Assembly (NCBI GenBank): GCA_963757125.1
Contig: CAVWQP010000009.1
Coordinates: 372,001-436,000 of the forward strand
Source of the DNA: CAVVSD01 sp963757125
Lineage (GTDB): Bacteria > Actinomycetota > Thermoleophilia > Solirubrobacterales > Solirubrobacteraceae
DNA: 64,000 bases
Direction: 5' to 3'
Shown: piece after piece, positions 43,047-50,515 of the stretch
Layout of the letters: each line of letters begins with the position of its first letter
How positions within the stretch are numbered: the stretch's first letter is position 1
Translations under genes and position numbers: made by a program
Notes under the pieces: generated by a model
The model's input: only the letters and a program-made list of their open reading frames with translations
Databases searched by the model: none
Told to the model about the DNA's origin: nothing

Positions 43047-44171
43047 ATGAGGGCACAGCGCCTCATTACAGCCCTCGCCCTCTGCGGCGCCCTGGGAGTG
43101 GGCGTTGCGGCGTGCGGGAGCGATGACAGCAGCGGCGACGCCGGGAGCACCGGCTCGTCGGGGTCGAGCGGCAGCTCGAGCGAGCAGCTCGGCGGCACGC
43201 TCAACGGTGCCGGGGCGACGTTCCCGCAGCCGGTCTACACCGAGTGGGCGGCCCGCTTCAAGGAGAAGGCCGGCACGACGGTCAACTACCAGGGCATCGG
43301 CTCCGGTGGTGGCGTCGCGCAGTTCACCGCCGGCACCGTCGACTGGGGTGCCACGGACTCGGCGCTCAGCGACGAGGAGCTCGCCGCAGCGTCCAAGAAG
43401 AGCCCGGCGCTCGACATCCCCACCGTGCTCGGCGCGGTCACGATCTCCTACAACGTCGAGGGCGTGAAGACCGGCCTCAAGCTGGACGGCGCGACGACGG
43501 CCGACATCTTCCTCGGCAAGGTCACGAAGTGGAACGACCCGGCGATCGCCTCGCAGAACTCGGGCGTGTCGCTGCCGGACGCGGACATCACGGTCTGCCA
43601 CCGCTCGGACGAGTCGGGCACGACGAAGAACTTCACCCAGTTCCTCGCCGACTACTCGCCCGCGTGGAAGGACGGTCCCGGCGTCGACAAGACCGTCAAG
43701 TGGCCCGTCGGCACGGGTGCCAAGGGCAACGACGGCGTCGCTGCCTGCATCAAGCAGAACGAGAGCTCGATCGGCTACGTGGAGCAGGCCTACGCCCTGC
43801 AGAACAACTTCACGTTCGCCGACGTCAAGAACAAGGCGGGCAAGTACATCACCCCGACGCTGGAGGCCACCTCGGCCGCCGGTGAGGGCGCCAACCCGCC
43901 CGAGGATCTGCGCTTCAGCACGATCAACGCCGAGGGTGACGCCTCCTACCCGGTCGCCGCGGTCACGTTCATGCTCGTCCACGAGGACGTCTGCAAGGGC
44001 GGGCTCGCCGCGGACAAGGCGCCGCCGCTGAAGGGCTGGCTGGACTACGCGCTGGGCGACGGCCAGTCGGTCGCGAAGGAGCTCCAGTACGCCCCGCTGC
44101 CCGCTCCCGTCCTCGAGAAGGCCAAGGCCAAGGTGGCCGGCCTGACGTGCAACGGTGAGCCCATCTCCTGA
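43047..44171 (+). CDS. pstS: Phosphate ABC transporter substrate-binding lipoprotein PstS
   Basis: A 374-residue high-affinity phosphate-binding lipoprotein. The signal peptide ends in the lipobox VAAC, followed by a Ser/Gly linker. Phosphate-binding segments are GAGATFPQPVYTEW, GSGGGVAQFTAGTVDWGATDS and HRSDESGTTKNF. The ATG at 43047 has a strong ribosome site AGGAGG 6 bases upstream and is preferred over the in-frame start at 43023. It heads pstSCAB-phoU, after a PHO box. Confidence 0.95.
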   Translation: MRAQRLITALALCGALGVGVAACGSDDSSGDAGSTGSSGSSGSSSEQLGGTLNGAGATFPQPVYTEWAARFKEKAGTTVNYQGIGSGGGVAQFTAGTVDWGATDSALSDEELAAASKKSPALDIPTVLGAVTISYNVEGVKTGLKLDGATTADIFLGKVTKWNDPAIASQNSGVSLPDADITVCHRSDESGTTKNFTQFLADYSPAWKDGPGVDKTVKWPVGTGAKGNDGVAACIKQNESSIGYVEQAYALQNNFTFADVKNKAGKYITPTLEATSAAGEGANPPEDLRFSTINAEGDASYPVAAVTFMLVHEDVCKGGLAADKAPPLKGWLDYALGDGQSVAKELQYAPLPAPVLEKAKAKVAGLTCNGEPIS

Positions 44172-44172
44172 G

Positions 44173-45131
44173 ATGGCCGCCACGAGCCTGAAGACAGGCA
44201 CCGACCGCCCGAGCAGGATGCTCGGGCGGTCGTCGGCCAGCCGCTCGCTGGATCCGCTGATGCAGTGGGTCCTACCGGGATGGCAGCGTTCATCCTGCTG
44301 CTCATCGCGTTCTTCTTCGTCCGCCTGTTCGTGGAGGCGAAGCCGGCGTTCGACGAGTTCGGCTACTTCGGGTTCACGTTCGGCAGCGACTGGAACGTCG
44401 CCAAGAACATCTACGGCGCTCTGCCGCTGCTGACCGGGACGCTGATCACATCGGCCATCGCGCTGGTGATCGGCGTCCCGGTGGCGGTGGCGGTCGCGCG
44501 TCTACGTGACCGAGCTGTGCCCCCAGCGGCTGCGCCAGCCGCTCGCATCTCTGGTGGAGCTCCTCGCCGCGGTGCCCTCGGTCGTCTACGGGCTCTGGGG
44601 CGTGTACGTCCTCATCCCGAAGATGCGCCCGGTCGAGACCTGGCTGAGCGACACGTTCTCGTTCCTGCCGCTCGTCGGCGCCCCCGTCGCGGGCCCGAAC
44701 CTCTTCATCGGCGGCCTGATCCTCTCGATCATGATCGTCCCGATCGTCTCCGCGATCTCGCGTGAGGTCATCCTCACCGTGCCGCCCGATCACAAGGAGG
44801 CCTCGCTCGCGCTCGGCGCGACGCGCTGGGAGATGATCAAGATGGCGGTGCTGCCGTACGCCAGCTCGGGCATCGCCGGCGCGTCGATGCTCGGCCTGGG
44901 CCGGGCGATCGGCGAGACGATCGCGGTGACGCTCGTCATCGGCAACTCGCCGAACATGCCCAAGGACATCTTCGCCCAGGGCTACTCGCTCGCCGCCGTC
45001 ATCGCGAACGAGTTCAACGAGGCGGCGTCCGATCCGCTGCACCGCGCCGCGCTCATCGCGGCCGGCCTCGTCCTGTTCGTGCTCACGCTCTTCGTGAACG
45101 GGATGGCACGCAACTACGTCCACCGGGCTGA
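44173..45131 (+). CDS. pstC: Phosphate ABC transporter permease PstC, reading frame disrupted
   Basis: PstC pairs with PstA to form the phosphate channel. The coding potential lies in three pieces: 44173-44265 (MAATSLKTGTDR), about 44265-44500 (FILLLIAFFFVRLF) and from about 44500 onward (VYVTELCPQRLRQPL, SVVYGLWGVYVL, ALGATRWEMIK). One base appears missing near 44267-44270 (VL-TGMAAF) and one extra near 44498-44502 (VAVAVA-VYVTEL). The last frame has no stop until 45549, overlapping pstA, whereas a TGA at 45129-45131 ends a normal-length protein if one more base is missing. With these corrections the length is about 319 residues. Confidence 0.8.
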
Positions 45132-45166
45132 GCGCGGTCAGCGCAGGTCCCGAAGGGGATGGCGGC

Positions 45167-46061
45167 ATGAGCGCCACGACTCCTGGGCTCGCGCCCATCT
45201 CCGGGCGGCGGCGCGCGACCGACCGCTTCGCGCGCGGGATCCTGCTGGCGCTGACGCTCATCGCGCTCGTGCCGCTCGTCCTCATCGTCTACGAGCTCCT
45301 GCGCAAGGGGCTCGGGGCGATCAGCTGGGACTTCTTCACCACCGATCCGACGGGCCGCACGTGCTTCCCGGGGCAGACGACCTGCACGATCGGCGGCGTG
45401 AAGTCGGCGATCCTCGGCACGATCGAGATCGTCGCCCTCGCGGCGCGTCATCGCGATCCCGTTCGGCATCGGCGTCGCCCTGTACCTGGTCGAGTTCGGC
45501 AAGACCGGCAAGTTCGCCAACGTCGTCCGCTACTTCGTCGACGTCATGACGGGCGTGCCGTCGGTCGTCTTCGGCCTGTTCGTCTACATCGTGCTCGTGG
45601 TGACGGGGATCGGCGGGACGTTCGCGGCCTGGAAGGGATCGATCGCGCTCGCGCTGCTCATGTTGCCCGTCGTCACGAGATCGGGCGAGGTCGTCCTCAA
45701 CCTCGTGCCCAATCAGCTGCGGGAGTCGGCGCTCGCGCTCGGCGCGCCACGCTGGAAGGTCGTCTTCAGCATCGTCCTGCCCACGGCGTTGCCCGGACTC
45801 ATCACCGGCTCGATGCTCGCCATCGCCAGAGCGGCGGGCGAGACCGCGCCGCTGCTGTTCACGTCGTTCTCGCTCCTGGGGACGTCGTTCGCGCTCGGCA
45901 GCCAGATGAACTCGCTGCCGATCCAGATCTTCAACGACGTCCAGGCTCCGAACGACGCGATCGTCGAGCGCGCGTGGGGTTCAGCCCTTACGCTCGTCGT
46001 CGGTGTCCTTCTTCTCACGACCATCGCCCGCCTCGCCCAGCGGAGGAGCAAGCTCACATGA
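45167..46061 (+). CDS. pstA: Phosphate ABC transporter permease PstA, one frameshift
   Basis: A permease of about 297 residues after removing one base near 45450-45455, which joins IEIVALAA to VIAIPFGIGVALYLVEF; the span of 895 bases is one over a multiple of three. The EAA-type loop ESALALGAPRWKVVF and the GETAPLLFTSF helix match PstA. Start ATG 45167 follows AAGGGG. The stop TGA overlaps a possible pstB ATG (46058). It works with PstC to move phosphate. Confidence 0.82.
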
Positions 46062-46146
46062 ACTCGCGTGACACCGAGACCCAGACGCCGCCGGAGGAGA
46101 CTCCGGACACGGGACGTGAACGCGCCGAGCGAGACCGCGATGGCGG

Positions 46147-46947
46147 ATGCGATCGCCTGCGGCGACCGTCAAGGGCGAGCAGCCGCCGGCCACCGGCCGG
46201 ACGCTCAACGTCGACAGCCTGCAGGCGTACTACGGCGACAACCACGCCGTGCGCGACATCACCCTCACGTACGCGGCCAATCGCGTCACGGCGATGATCG
46301 GGCCCTCGGGCTGCGGCAAGTCCACCGTGCTGCGCTGCCTCAACCGCATGCACGAGGAGATCCCGAACGCCCGCGCCGAGGGTCAGGTGATGCTCGACGA
46401 GATCGACATCTACGACTCGAAGGTCGACGTCGTGGCCGTGCGCCGTGCGATCGGGATGGTGTTCCAGAAGCCCAACCCGTTCCCGACGATGTCGATCTTC
46501 GACAACGTCGCCGCCGGGCTGCGGCTCGCGGGCATCAAGGGCGTCGACACGAAGCAGCGCGTCGAGGAGTCGCTGCGCGGCGCCGGCCTGTGGGAAGAGG
46601 TCAAGGACCGCCTCGGCTCGCCCGGCATCGGCCTCTCCGGAGGCCAGCAGCAGCGGCTGTGCATCGCGCGCACCATCGCCGTGAAGCCCGAGGTGATCCT
46701 CATGGACGAGCCGTGCTCGGCCCTGGATCCGATCGCGACGCTGAAGATCGAGGAGCTCATCGAGCAGCTCAAGCGCGACTACACGATCGTCATCGTCACG
46801 CACAACATGCAGCAGGCCGCGCGTGTCGCCGACACGACGGCGTTCTTCCTGCTCGGCGACCTCGTGGAGCACGCGCCGACCGGCAAGATCTTCTCCTCAC
46901 CGGACGACAGCCGCACGGAGGACTACGTCAGCGGCAAGTTCGGCTGA
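46147..46947 (+). CDS. pstB: Phosphate ABC transporter ATP-binding protein PstB
   Basis: A 266-residue ATPase with Walker A GPSGCGKST, signature LSGGQQQR, Walker B VILMDEPCSALDP and the H-loop VTHNMQQA; the PstB hallmark FQKPNPFP is present. The core is intact. The start is uncertain: ATG 46147 gives an 18-residue leader before RTLNVDSLQAYYG but has no good ribosome site, while ATG 46058 overlaps the pstA stop (ATGA) but needs a frame change to reach the core. The first reading is used here. Confidence 0.9.
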   Translation: MRSPAATVKGEQPPATGRTLNVDSLQAYYGDNHAVRDITLTYAANRVTAMIGPSGCGKSTVLRCLNRMHEEIPNARAEGQVMLDEIDIYDSKVDVVAVRRAIGMVFQKPNPFPTMSIFDNVAAGLRLAGIKGVDTKQRVEESLRGAGLWEEVKDRLGSPGIGLSGGQQQRLCIARTIAVKPEVILMDEPCSALDPIATLKIEELIEQLKRDYTIVIVTHNMQQAARVADTTAFFLLGDLVEHAPTGKIFSSPDDSRTEDYVSGKFG

Positions 46948-46968
46948 CGCCGGAAAGGCTGGGACATC

Positions 46969-47688
46969 ATGGAGTCGGGTACTTCGGGCGGAGTGGCCCA
47001 GCACGAACTACGCCAGCGTTTCCGGGACGAGCTCTCGTCGCTGGAGGCTCACACGCTGGGCGCGCTCGACCTGGTCACGATGCAGATCGACCGGTCGCTG
47101 GAGGCGCTCGAGCACCAGGACGTCGAGCTGGCGGAGATGATCGTCGCCGACGACGATCGCCTCGACGGGCGGTTCCTGGAGGTGCACCAGGGGATCCTGT
47201 CCCTGCTGGCGCTGCAGGCGCCCGTCGCCGGAGATCTCCGGCTCGTCGCGGCGCTGCTGCACACGATCAAGCACATCGAGCGCATGGGCGACCAGTGCGT
47301 GAACATCGCGAAGCTCATCCCGATCACGGGCTGGGAGCCGCCGGTCGACGACGAGCTGCTCGCGACGATCCTGCGCATGGGCCGTCAGGCCCGGTCGGAG
47401 GTCGTGCAGTGCAAGCGCGCGTTCACCGAGCGCGACGTGGCGCTGGCCGAGGACCTCGTGCGCCAGGACCGCGAGATCAACCGGGCCAACCGCGAGGTGT
47501 TCCGGCGCGCCATCGACATCGGCGACGACCCGGACACGCGCGAGTGGGCGATGACCATGGTGATGGTCGCGCGCGCGTACGAGCGGGTCGGCGACAACGC
47601 CGTCGACATCGGCGAGCAGGTGGCGTTCGTGGTGAGCGGGCTGTTCCGCGAGTTCTCCGACTCGTCGCACGTCCCTGGCTCGAAGTGA
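46969..47688 (+). CDS. phoU: Phosphate signalling and transport regulator PhoU
   Basis: A 239-residue PhoU with two three-helix repeats. The metal-cluster motifs are seen as DDDRLDGRF and QDREINRANR, with HTIKHIERMGDQCVNI and AYERVGDNAVDIGEQV. PhoU damps the PstSCAB transporter and the two-component system when phosphate is plentiful. ATG 46969 comes 21 bases after pstB; GGAAAGG at about 46952 is a possible ribosome site. No PhoR-type sensor kinase follows. Confidence 0.93.
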   Translation: MESGTSGGVAQHELRQRFRDELSSLEAHTLGALDLVTMQIDRSLEALEHQDVELAEMIVADDDRLDGRFLEVHQGILSLLALQAPVAGDLRLVAALLHTIKHIERMGDQCVNIAKLIPITGWEPPVDDELLATILRMGRQARSEVVQCKRAFTERDVALAEDLVRQDREINRANREVFRRAIDIGDDPDTREWAMTMVMVARAYERVGDNAVDIGEQVAFVVSGLFREFSDSSHVPGSK

Positions 47689-47693
47689 ACGAG

Positions 47694-47725
47694 CCGGTCA
47701 CGGCTTGTGAACAAGCTGTGACCGG
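47694..47725. promoter_or_regulatory. 32-base inverted repeat between phoU and the response regulator
   Basis: Arms of 15 bases, CCGGTCACGGCTTGT and ACAAGCTGTGACCGG, with one mismatch and a 2-base centre. The arms contain GGTCAC and GTGAAC spaced by 11, as in the PHO boxes, so it may be an operator; a terminator stem without T run is the alternative. Confidence 0.45.
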
Positions 47726-47761
47726 CCCGCATCTCGCCCCACCTCGGGCCGGCGATGTGCC

Positions 47762-47767
47762 TACACT
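47762..47767 (+). promoter_or_regulatory. -10 box of the PhoB-like regulator
   Basis: TACACT, 9 bases before the ATG at 47777. Confidence 0.45.
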
Positions 47768-47776
47768 CGGCACCTC

Positions 47777-48610
47777 ATGACGGACCGTCCCTCCGCCCCG
47801 GCCGACACCGATCGGGCTGTGCCCGCGTCGAGCGTCGGTCCGCTCCGCATCGCCCTCGTCGACGGCGACACGGGCTTCCTCCAGGTTCTCGGGAAGCGCC
47901 TCGATCGCCTCGGTTGGGAGTACCGCGTGCTCGCCAGCCCGGTCACCGTCGAGAACATCGTCGCGATGCGCCTCGGGGCTCTCGTGATCGATCTCGCGAG
48001 CCTCGGCCCGCAGGGCTGGGACTACCTGGAGCGCGTCTGCTCGGCCCTCCCGGGGCTGGGCGTCGTGGTGTGCACGGGGCGCTCGACCGTCGCGCAGCGT
48101 GTCCGCGGCCTGCGGCTCGGCGCCGACGACTGGGTGACGAAGCCGTGCCATCCGGAGGAGCTCATCGCGCGCCTGGAGGCCGTCGCGCGCCGGCGACGCC
48201 GGTCGGAGACGCCGGCGGCGACCGTCCCGGTGACCGCGGGCGAGATCGAGGTCCGCGGCGATCAGTTCCAGGCCTTCGTCGGGGAGCGCTCGGTCGATCT
48301 GACCCGCCGGGAGTTCGAGCTGATCCAGCTGCTGGCCGACGCCGAGGGCCGTGTGCTCGAGCGCGAGGAGATCTACCAGCGCGTCTGGGGCTATGCGATG
48401 GCCCGCGGCGACCGGTCGGTCGACGTCTTCGTGCGCAAGCTGCGGCAGAAGCTCGAGAAGGCGTCGCCCGGGTGGCGCTACATCCACACGCACTTCGGCG
48501 TGGGGTACCGCTTCGCGCCCGAGCTGGCGGATGGCGTCGTGCCGGAGACGGGCGAGGTGCCCGTCGCCCCTGTCGTGGCCGCGCCCTCGCGCGACCCGCT
48601 GCGCGCCTGA
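47777..48610 (+). CDS. OmpR/PhoB-family response regulator
   Basis: A 277-residue regulator with an N-terminal receiver (about 22-135; phospho-acceptor aspartate in ALVIDLASLG, threonine in VVCTGRS, lysine in WVTKPC) and a C-terminal winged helix (TRREFELIQLLADAEG, GDRSVDVFVRKLRQKLE, YIHTHFGVGYRF). The acidic pair is DGD. It is probably the PhoP/PhoB-like activator of the pst genes, given its place after phoU, but no cognate sensor kinase lies in the window. It closely resembles the orphan DNA-binding protein at 42612. A proline/valine-rich tail ends it. Confidence 0.88.
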   Translation: MTDRPSAPADTDRAVPASSVGPLRIALVDGDTGFLQVLGKRLDRLGWEYRVLASPVTVENIVAMRLGALVIDLASLGPQGWDYLERVCSALPGLGVVVCTGRSTVAQRVRGLRLGADDWVTKPCHPEELIARLEAVARRRRRSETPAATVPVTAGEIEVRGDQFQAFVGERSVDLTRREFELIQLLADAEGRVLEREEIYQRVWGYAMARGDRSVDVFVRKLRQKLEKASPGWRYIHTHFGVGYRFAPELADGVVPETGEVPVAPVVAAPSRDPLRA

Positions 48611-48616
48611 CGCCGG

Positions 48617-48622
48617 TACCCT
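48617..48622 (+). promoter_or_regulatory. -10 box of the 121-residue membrane protein gene
   Basis: TACCCT, 7 bases before the GTG at 48630. Confidence 0.45.
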
Positions 48623-48629
48623 GTAGGCC

Positions 48630-48995
48630 GTGAGCACGGCCACGATCCGCAACATCGCGATCATCCTCGTGCTGGCCGCGATCGTCGCGTTCGCTCCCGG
48701 TGGCGGCCAGGGCGCCGACCTGATCTCGCAGGTGCTGAGCGCTGTGTTCACCGCCGTGATCATCCTGCTGCTGGGGCGGCTGTACCTGCAGTTCCGCACG
48801 GAGATCTACGGGCTTGGCGACCGCTGGCGGCTCGTGCTGTACGCCGCCGTCGGCGCGATCGTCGTGACGCTCGCGGCGTCCGGCCGGCTGTTCGACACGG
48901 GCCCCGGGACGCTGGTGTGGTTCGCACTGCTCGGTGGCGCGGGGTACGCGCTGTATCTCACGTATCGGCAGTACCGCAGCGGCGCGACGTACTAG
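48630..48995 (+). CDS. Integral membrane protein, 121 residues
   Basis: Family not recognised. Four hydrophobic helices (IRNIAIILVLAAIVAFAP, VLSAVFTAVIILLLG, LVLYAAVGAIVVTLAA and LVWFALLGGAGYALYL) leave almost no soluble part. Start GTG 48630 follows TACCCT. It converges on the next gene, with adjacent stop codons. It could be monocistronic. Confidence 0.7.
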   Translation: MSTATIRNIAIILVLAAIVAFAPGGGQGADLISQVLSAVFTAVIILLLGRLYLQFRTEIYGLGDRWRLVLYAAVGAIVVTLAASGRLFDTGPGTLVWFALLGGAGYALYLTYRQYRSGATY

Positions 48996-49688
48996 CTACG
49001 ACGCGAGGATGTTCACCGCGCGGGCCAGCACGAGCCCGACGGTGACGAGCGAGGACACCGACTCGAGCGCCATGATCGCCTTCGCGGTGTGCGTCAGCGG
49101 CATCGTGTCGGTCGGGCTGAACGCGTTCGCGTTCGTCAGCGACGTGTACAGGTAGTCGAAGAAGCCGGGGCGCCAGCCCTTCTGCGCGAACTGCGGGTCG
49201 TCCATCTGGGGGAAGAGGAAGTCCGGAAGCGTGCCGGTCTCGCTGAAGCGGGCGACCGGGCCGCCCCGGTCGAGCTCCCAGAACCAGACGCCGAACAGCA
49301 GCACGTTCGTCAGCAGGAGCTTCGTCCCCGAGAAGATCAGGGCGTGGCCCTGCGCGTGGCCGCCCTTGATGAGGTAGTGGACGAGCAGCGCGAGCGAGAC
49401 GAGGTTGATCACGCCGACGAGGGCGATGAGCCCCATCGCCAGCTCGCGCCGGCCGGGCGTCTCCTTCGTCGCGCGCGCGGGCGAGACGACGATGAGCGCC
49501 AGCAGGAGCACGGCCTCGACGGCGGGCCCGATCCAGCCGGGCCCGACCGACACCTGGTCGGTGAGGGTCAGCTGGAGGGCGATGATGAGCGCGAGCGCGA
49601 GCTGGACGGGCCAGTGGGGGTCGCCGCGCTCCAGGCGCCGGAGGGCCCAGCGCTCTGACATCCGCAGGCTCGCGGCCGCGTGGGGCAT
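48996..49688 (-). CDS. Multi-pass membrane protein with channel-like C-terminus
   Basis: A protein of 230 residues with four or more helices, then FFDYLYTSLTNANAFSPTD and a final helix (MALESVSSLVTVGLVLARAV). The last 55 residues have the layout of a two-helix potassium-channel unit (outer turn, pore loop, final helix), but the pore loop lacks the TVGYG filter. It may be a degenerate channel or an unrelated membrane protein. An in-frame ATG at 49661 is the alternative start. Confidence 0.65.
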   Translation of the reverse strand: MPHAAASLRMSERWALRRLERGDPHWPVQLALALIIALQLTLTDQVSVGPGWIGPAVEAVLLLALIVVSPARATKETPGRRELAMGLIALVGVINLVSLALLVHYLIKGGHAQGHALIFSGTKLLLTNVLLFGVWFWELDRGGPVARFSETGTLPDFLFPQMDDPQFAQKGWRPGFFDYLYTSLTNANAFSPTDTMPLTHTAKAIMALESVSSLVTVGLVLARAVNILAS

Positions 49689-49772
49689 GCGGCGTGATTC
49701 GGCACGGAGTCGTCGCACTCCTGTGACACCTGCGTCTGGTTGCGGCACGCGCCTCCCGGGAGCCTGCCTCAC

Positions 49773-50117
49773 ATGCCCCACCCACCGCCAGACGTCGCAG
49801 GTCAGGCCTCGGTCGAGACGGTCGCGCTGCTGCCGCTCGTCGCGCTCGTCGCGGCGCTGATCTGGCAGGGCGTGCTCGTCGGGCAGGCGGCGTGGCTGGC
49901 GGGCGCGGCGGCGCGGGGCGCCGCTCGCGCGCAGGCGCTGGACGGCGATCCGCGGGCGGCGGCGCGCGCGGCGCTGCCGAAGCGGTTGCGCGGCGGGCTC
50001 GCCGTGCGTGCGGGCGGGGAGGACGTCCGCGTGCGGGTCCGCGTCCCGGCGCTCGTGGGCGGCGGCTCGGTCCTCGCGGTCTCGGCTCGCGCGCACCTGC
50101 AGGAGCAGGGCTCGTGA
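49773..50117 (+). CDS. TadE-like pilus/secretion protein
   Basis: A 114-residue protein with the TadE pattern: a short N-terminus leading to GQASVETVALLPL (the conserved Gln-Ala/Glu start of the TadE helix) and one membrane helix, then a basic extracytoplasmic part (VRAGGEDVRVRVRVPALV). TadE proteins are minor pseudopilins of the Tad (Flp pilus) system. It heads a three-gene operon with another TadE-like protein and a large fusion protein. The motor and prepilin genes of a Tad system are not in this window. Confidence 0.75.
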   Translation: MPHPPPDVAGQASVETVALLPLVALVAALIWQGVLVGQAAWLAGAAARGAARAQALDGDPRAAARAALPKRLRGGLAVRAGGEDVRVRVRVPALVGGGSVLAVSARAHLQEQGS

Positions 50118-50515
50118 ACGGCGAAGACTCCGTCTTCGCTTGCGGTTGGATCGCTGGGCGACCCAACACGCGGCCTCGGAGGGTTCCAGCGAGTGAGCGG
50201 GGGCAGGCCACGGTCGAGGTCGTCGCGCTGCTGCCGCTCGTCGTCGTGGCCGCGCTGGCGATCGCTGCGCTGCTCGCGGCCGGTCAGGCCCGCGAGCTCG
50301 CCGGTCACGCCGCGACGGCGGGGGCGATGGCGATGCTGCAGGGCGGCGATCCGGCCGATGCCGCGCGGGCCGCGGCGCCCGGCGTGCCGCGCGCACGGAT
50401 GTCCGTGCGCGTGCGGGGGCGCACGGTGCGGGTGCGCATCCGCCCGCGCGCTCCGTTCGGCCTGCCCGCGCGGCTCCTCGAGGCCACCGTTGTGGCGGAT
50501 GCGGGGCCGCGATGA
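50114..50515 (+). CDS. TadE-like protein with N-terminal extension
   Basis: A 133-residue second TadE-like protein. It starts at a GTG overlapping the previous stop (GTGA). After a basic N-terminus comes GQATVEVVALLPLVV and one membrane helix, then an arginine/valine-rich domain like that of the first. The two are probable paralogues that may form a heteromeric minor pilin pair. Its stop overlaps the fusion gene start (ATGA). Confidence 0.75.
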   Translation: MNGEDSVFACGWIAGRPNTRPRRVPASERGQATVEVVALLPLVVVAALAIAALLAAGQARELAGHAATAGAMAMLQGGDPADAARAAAPGVPRARMSVRVRGRTVRVRIRPRAPFGLPARLLEATVVADAGPR

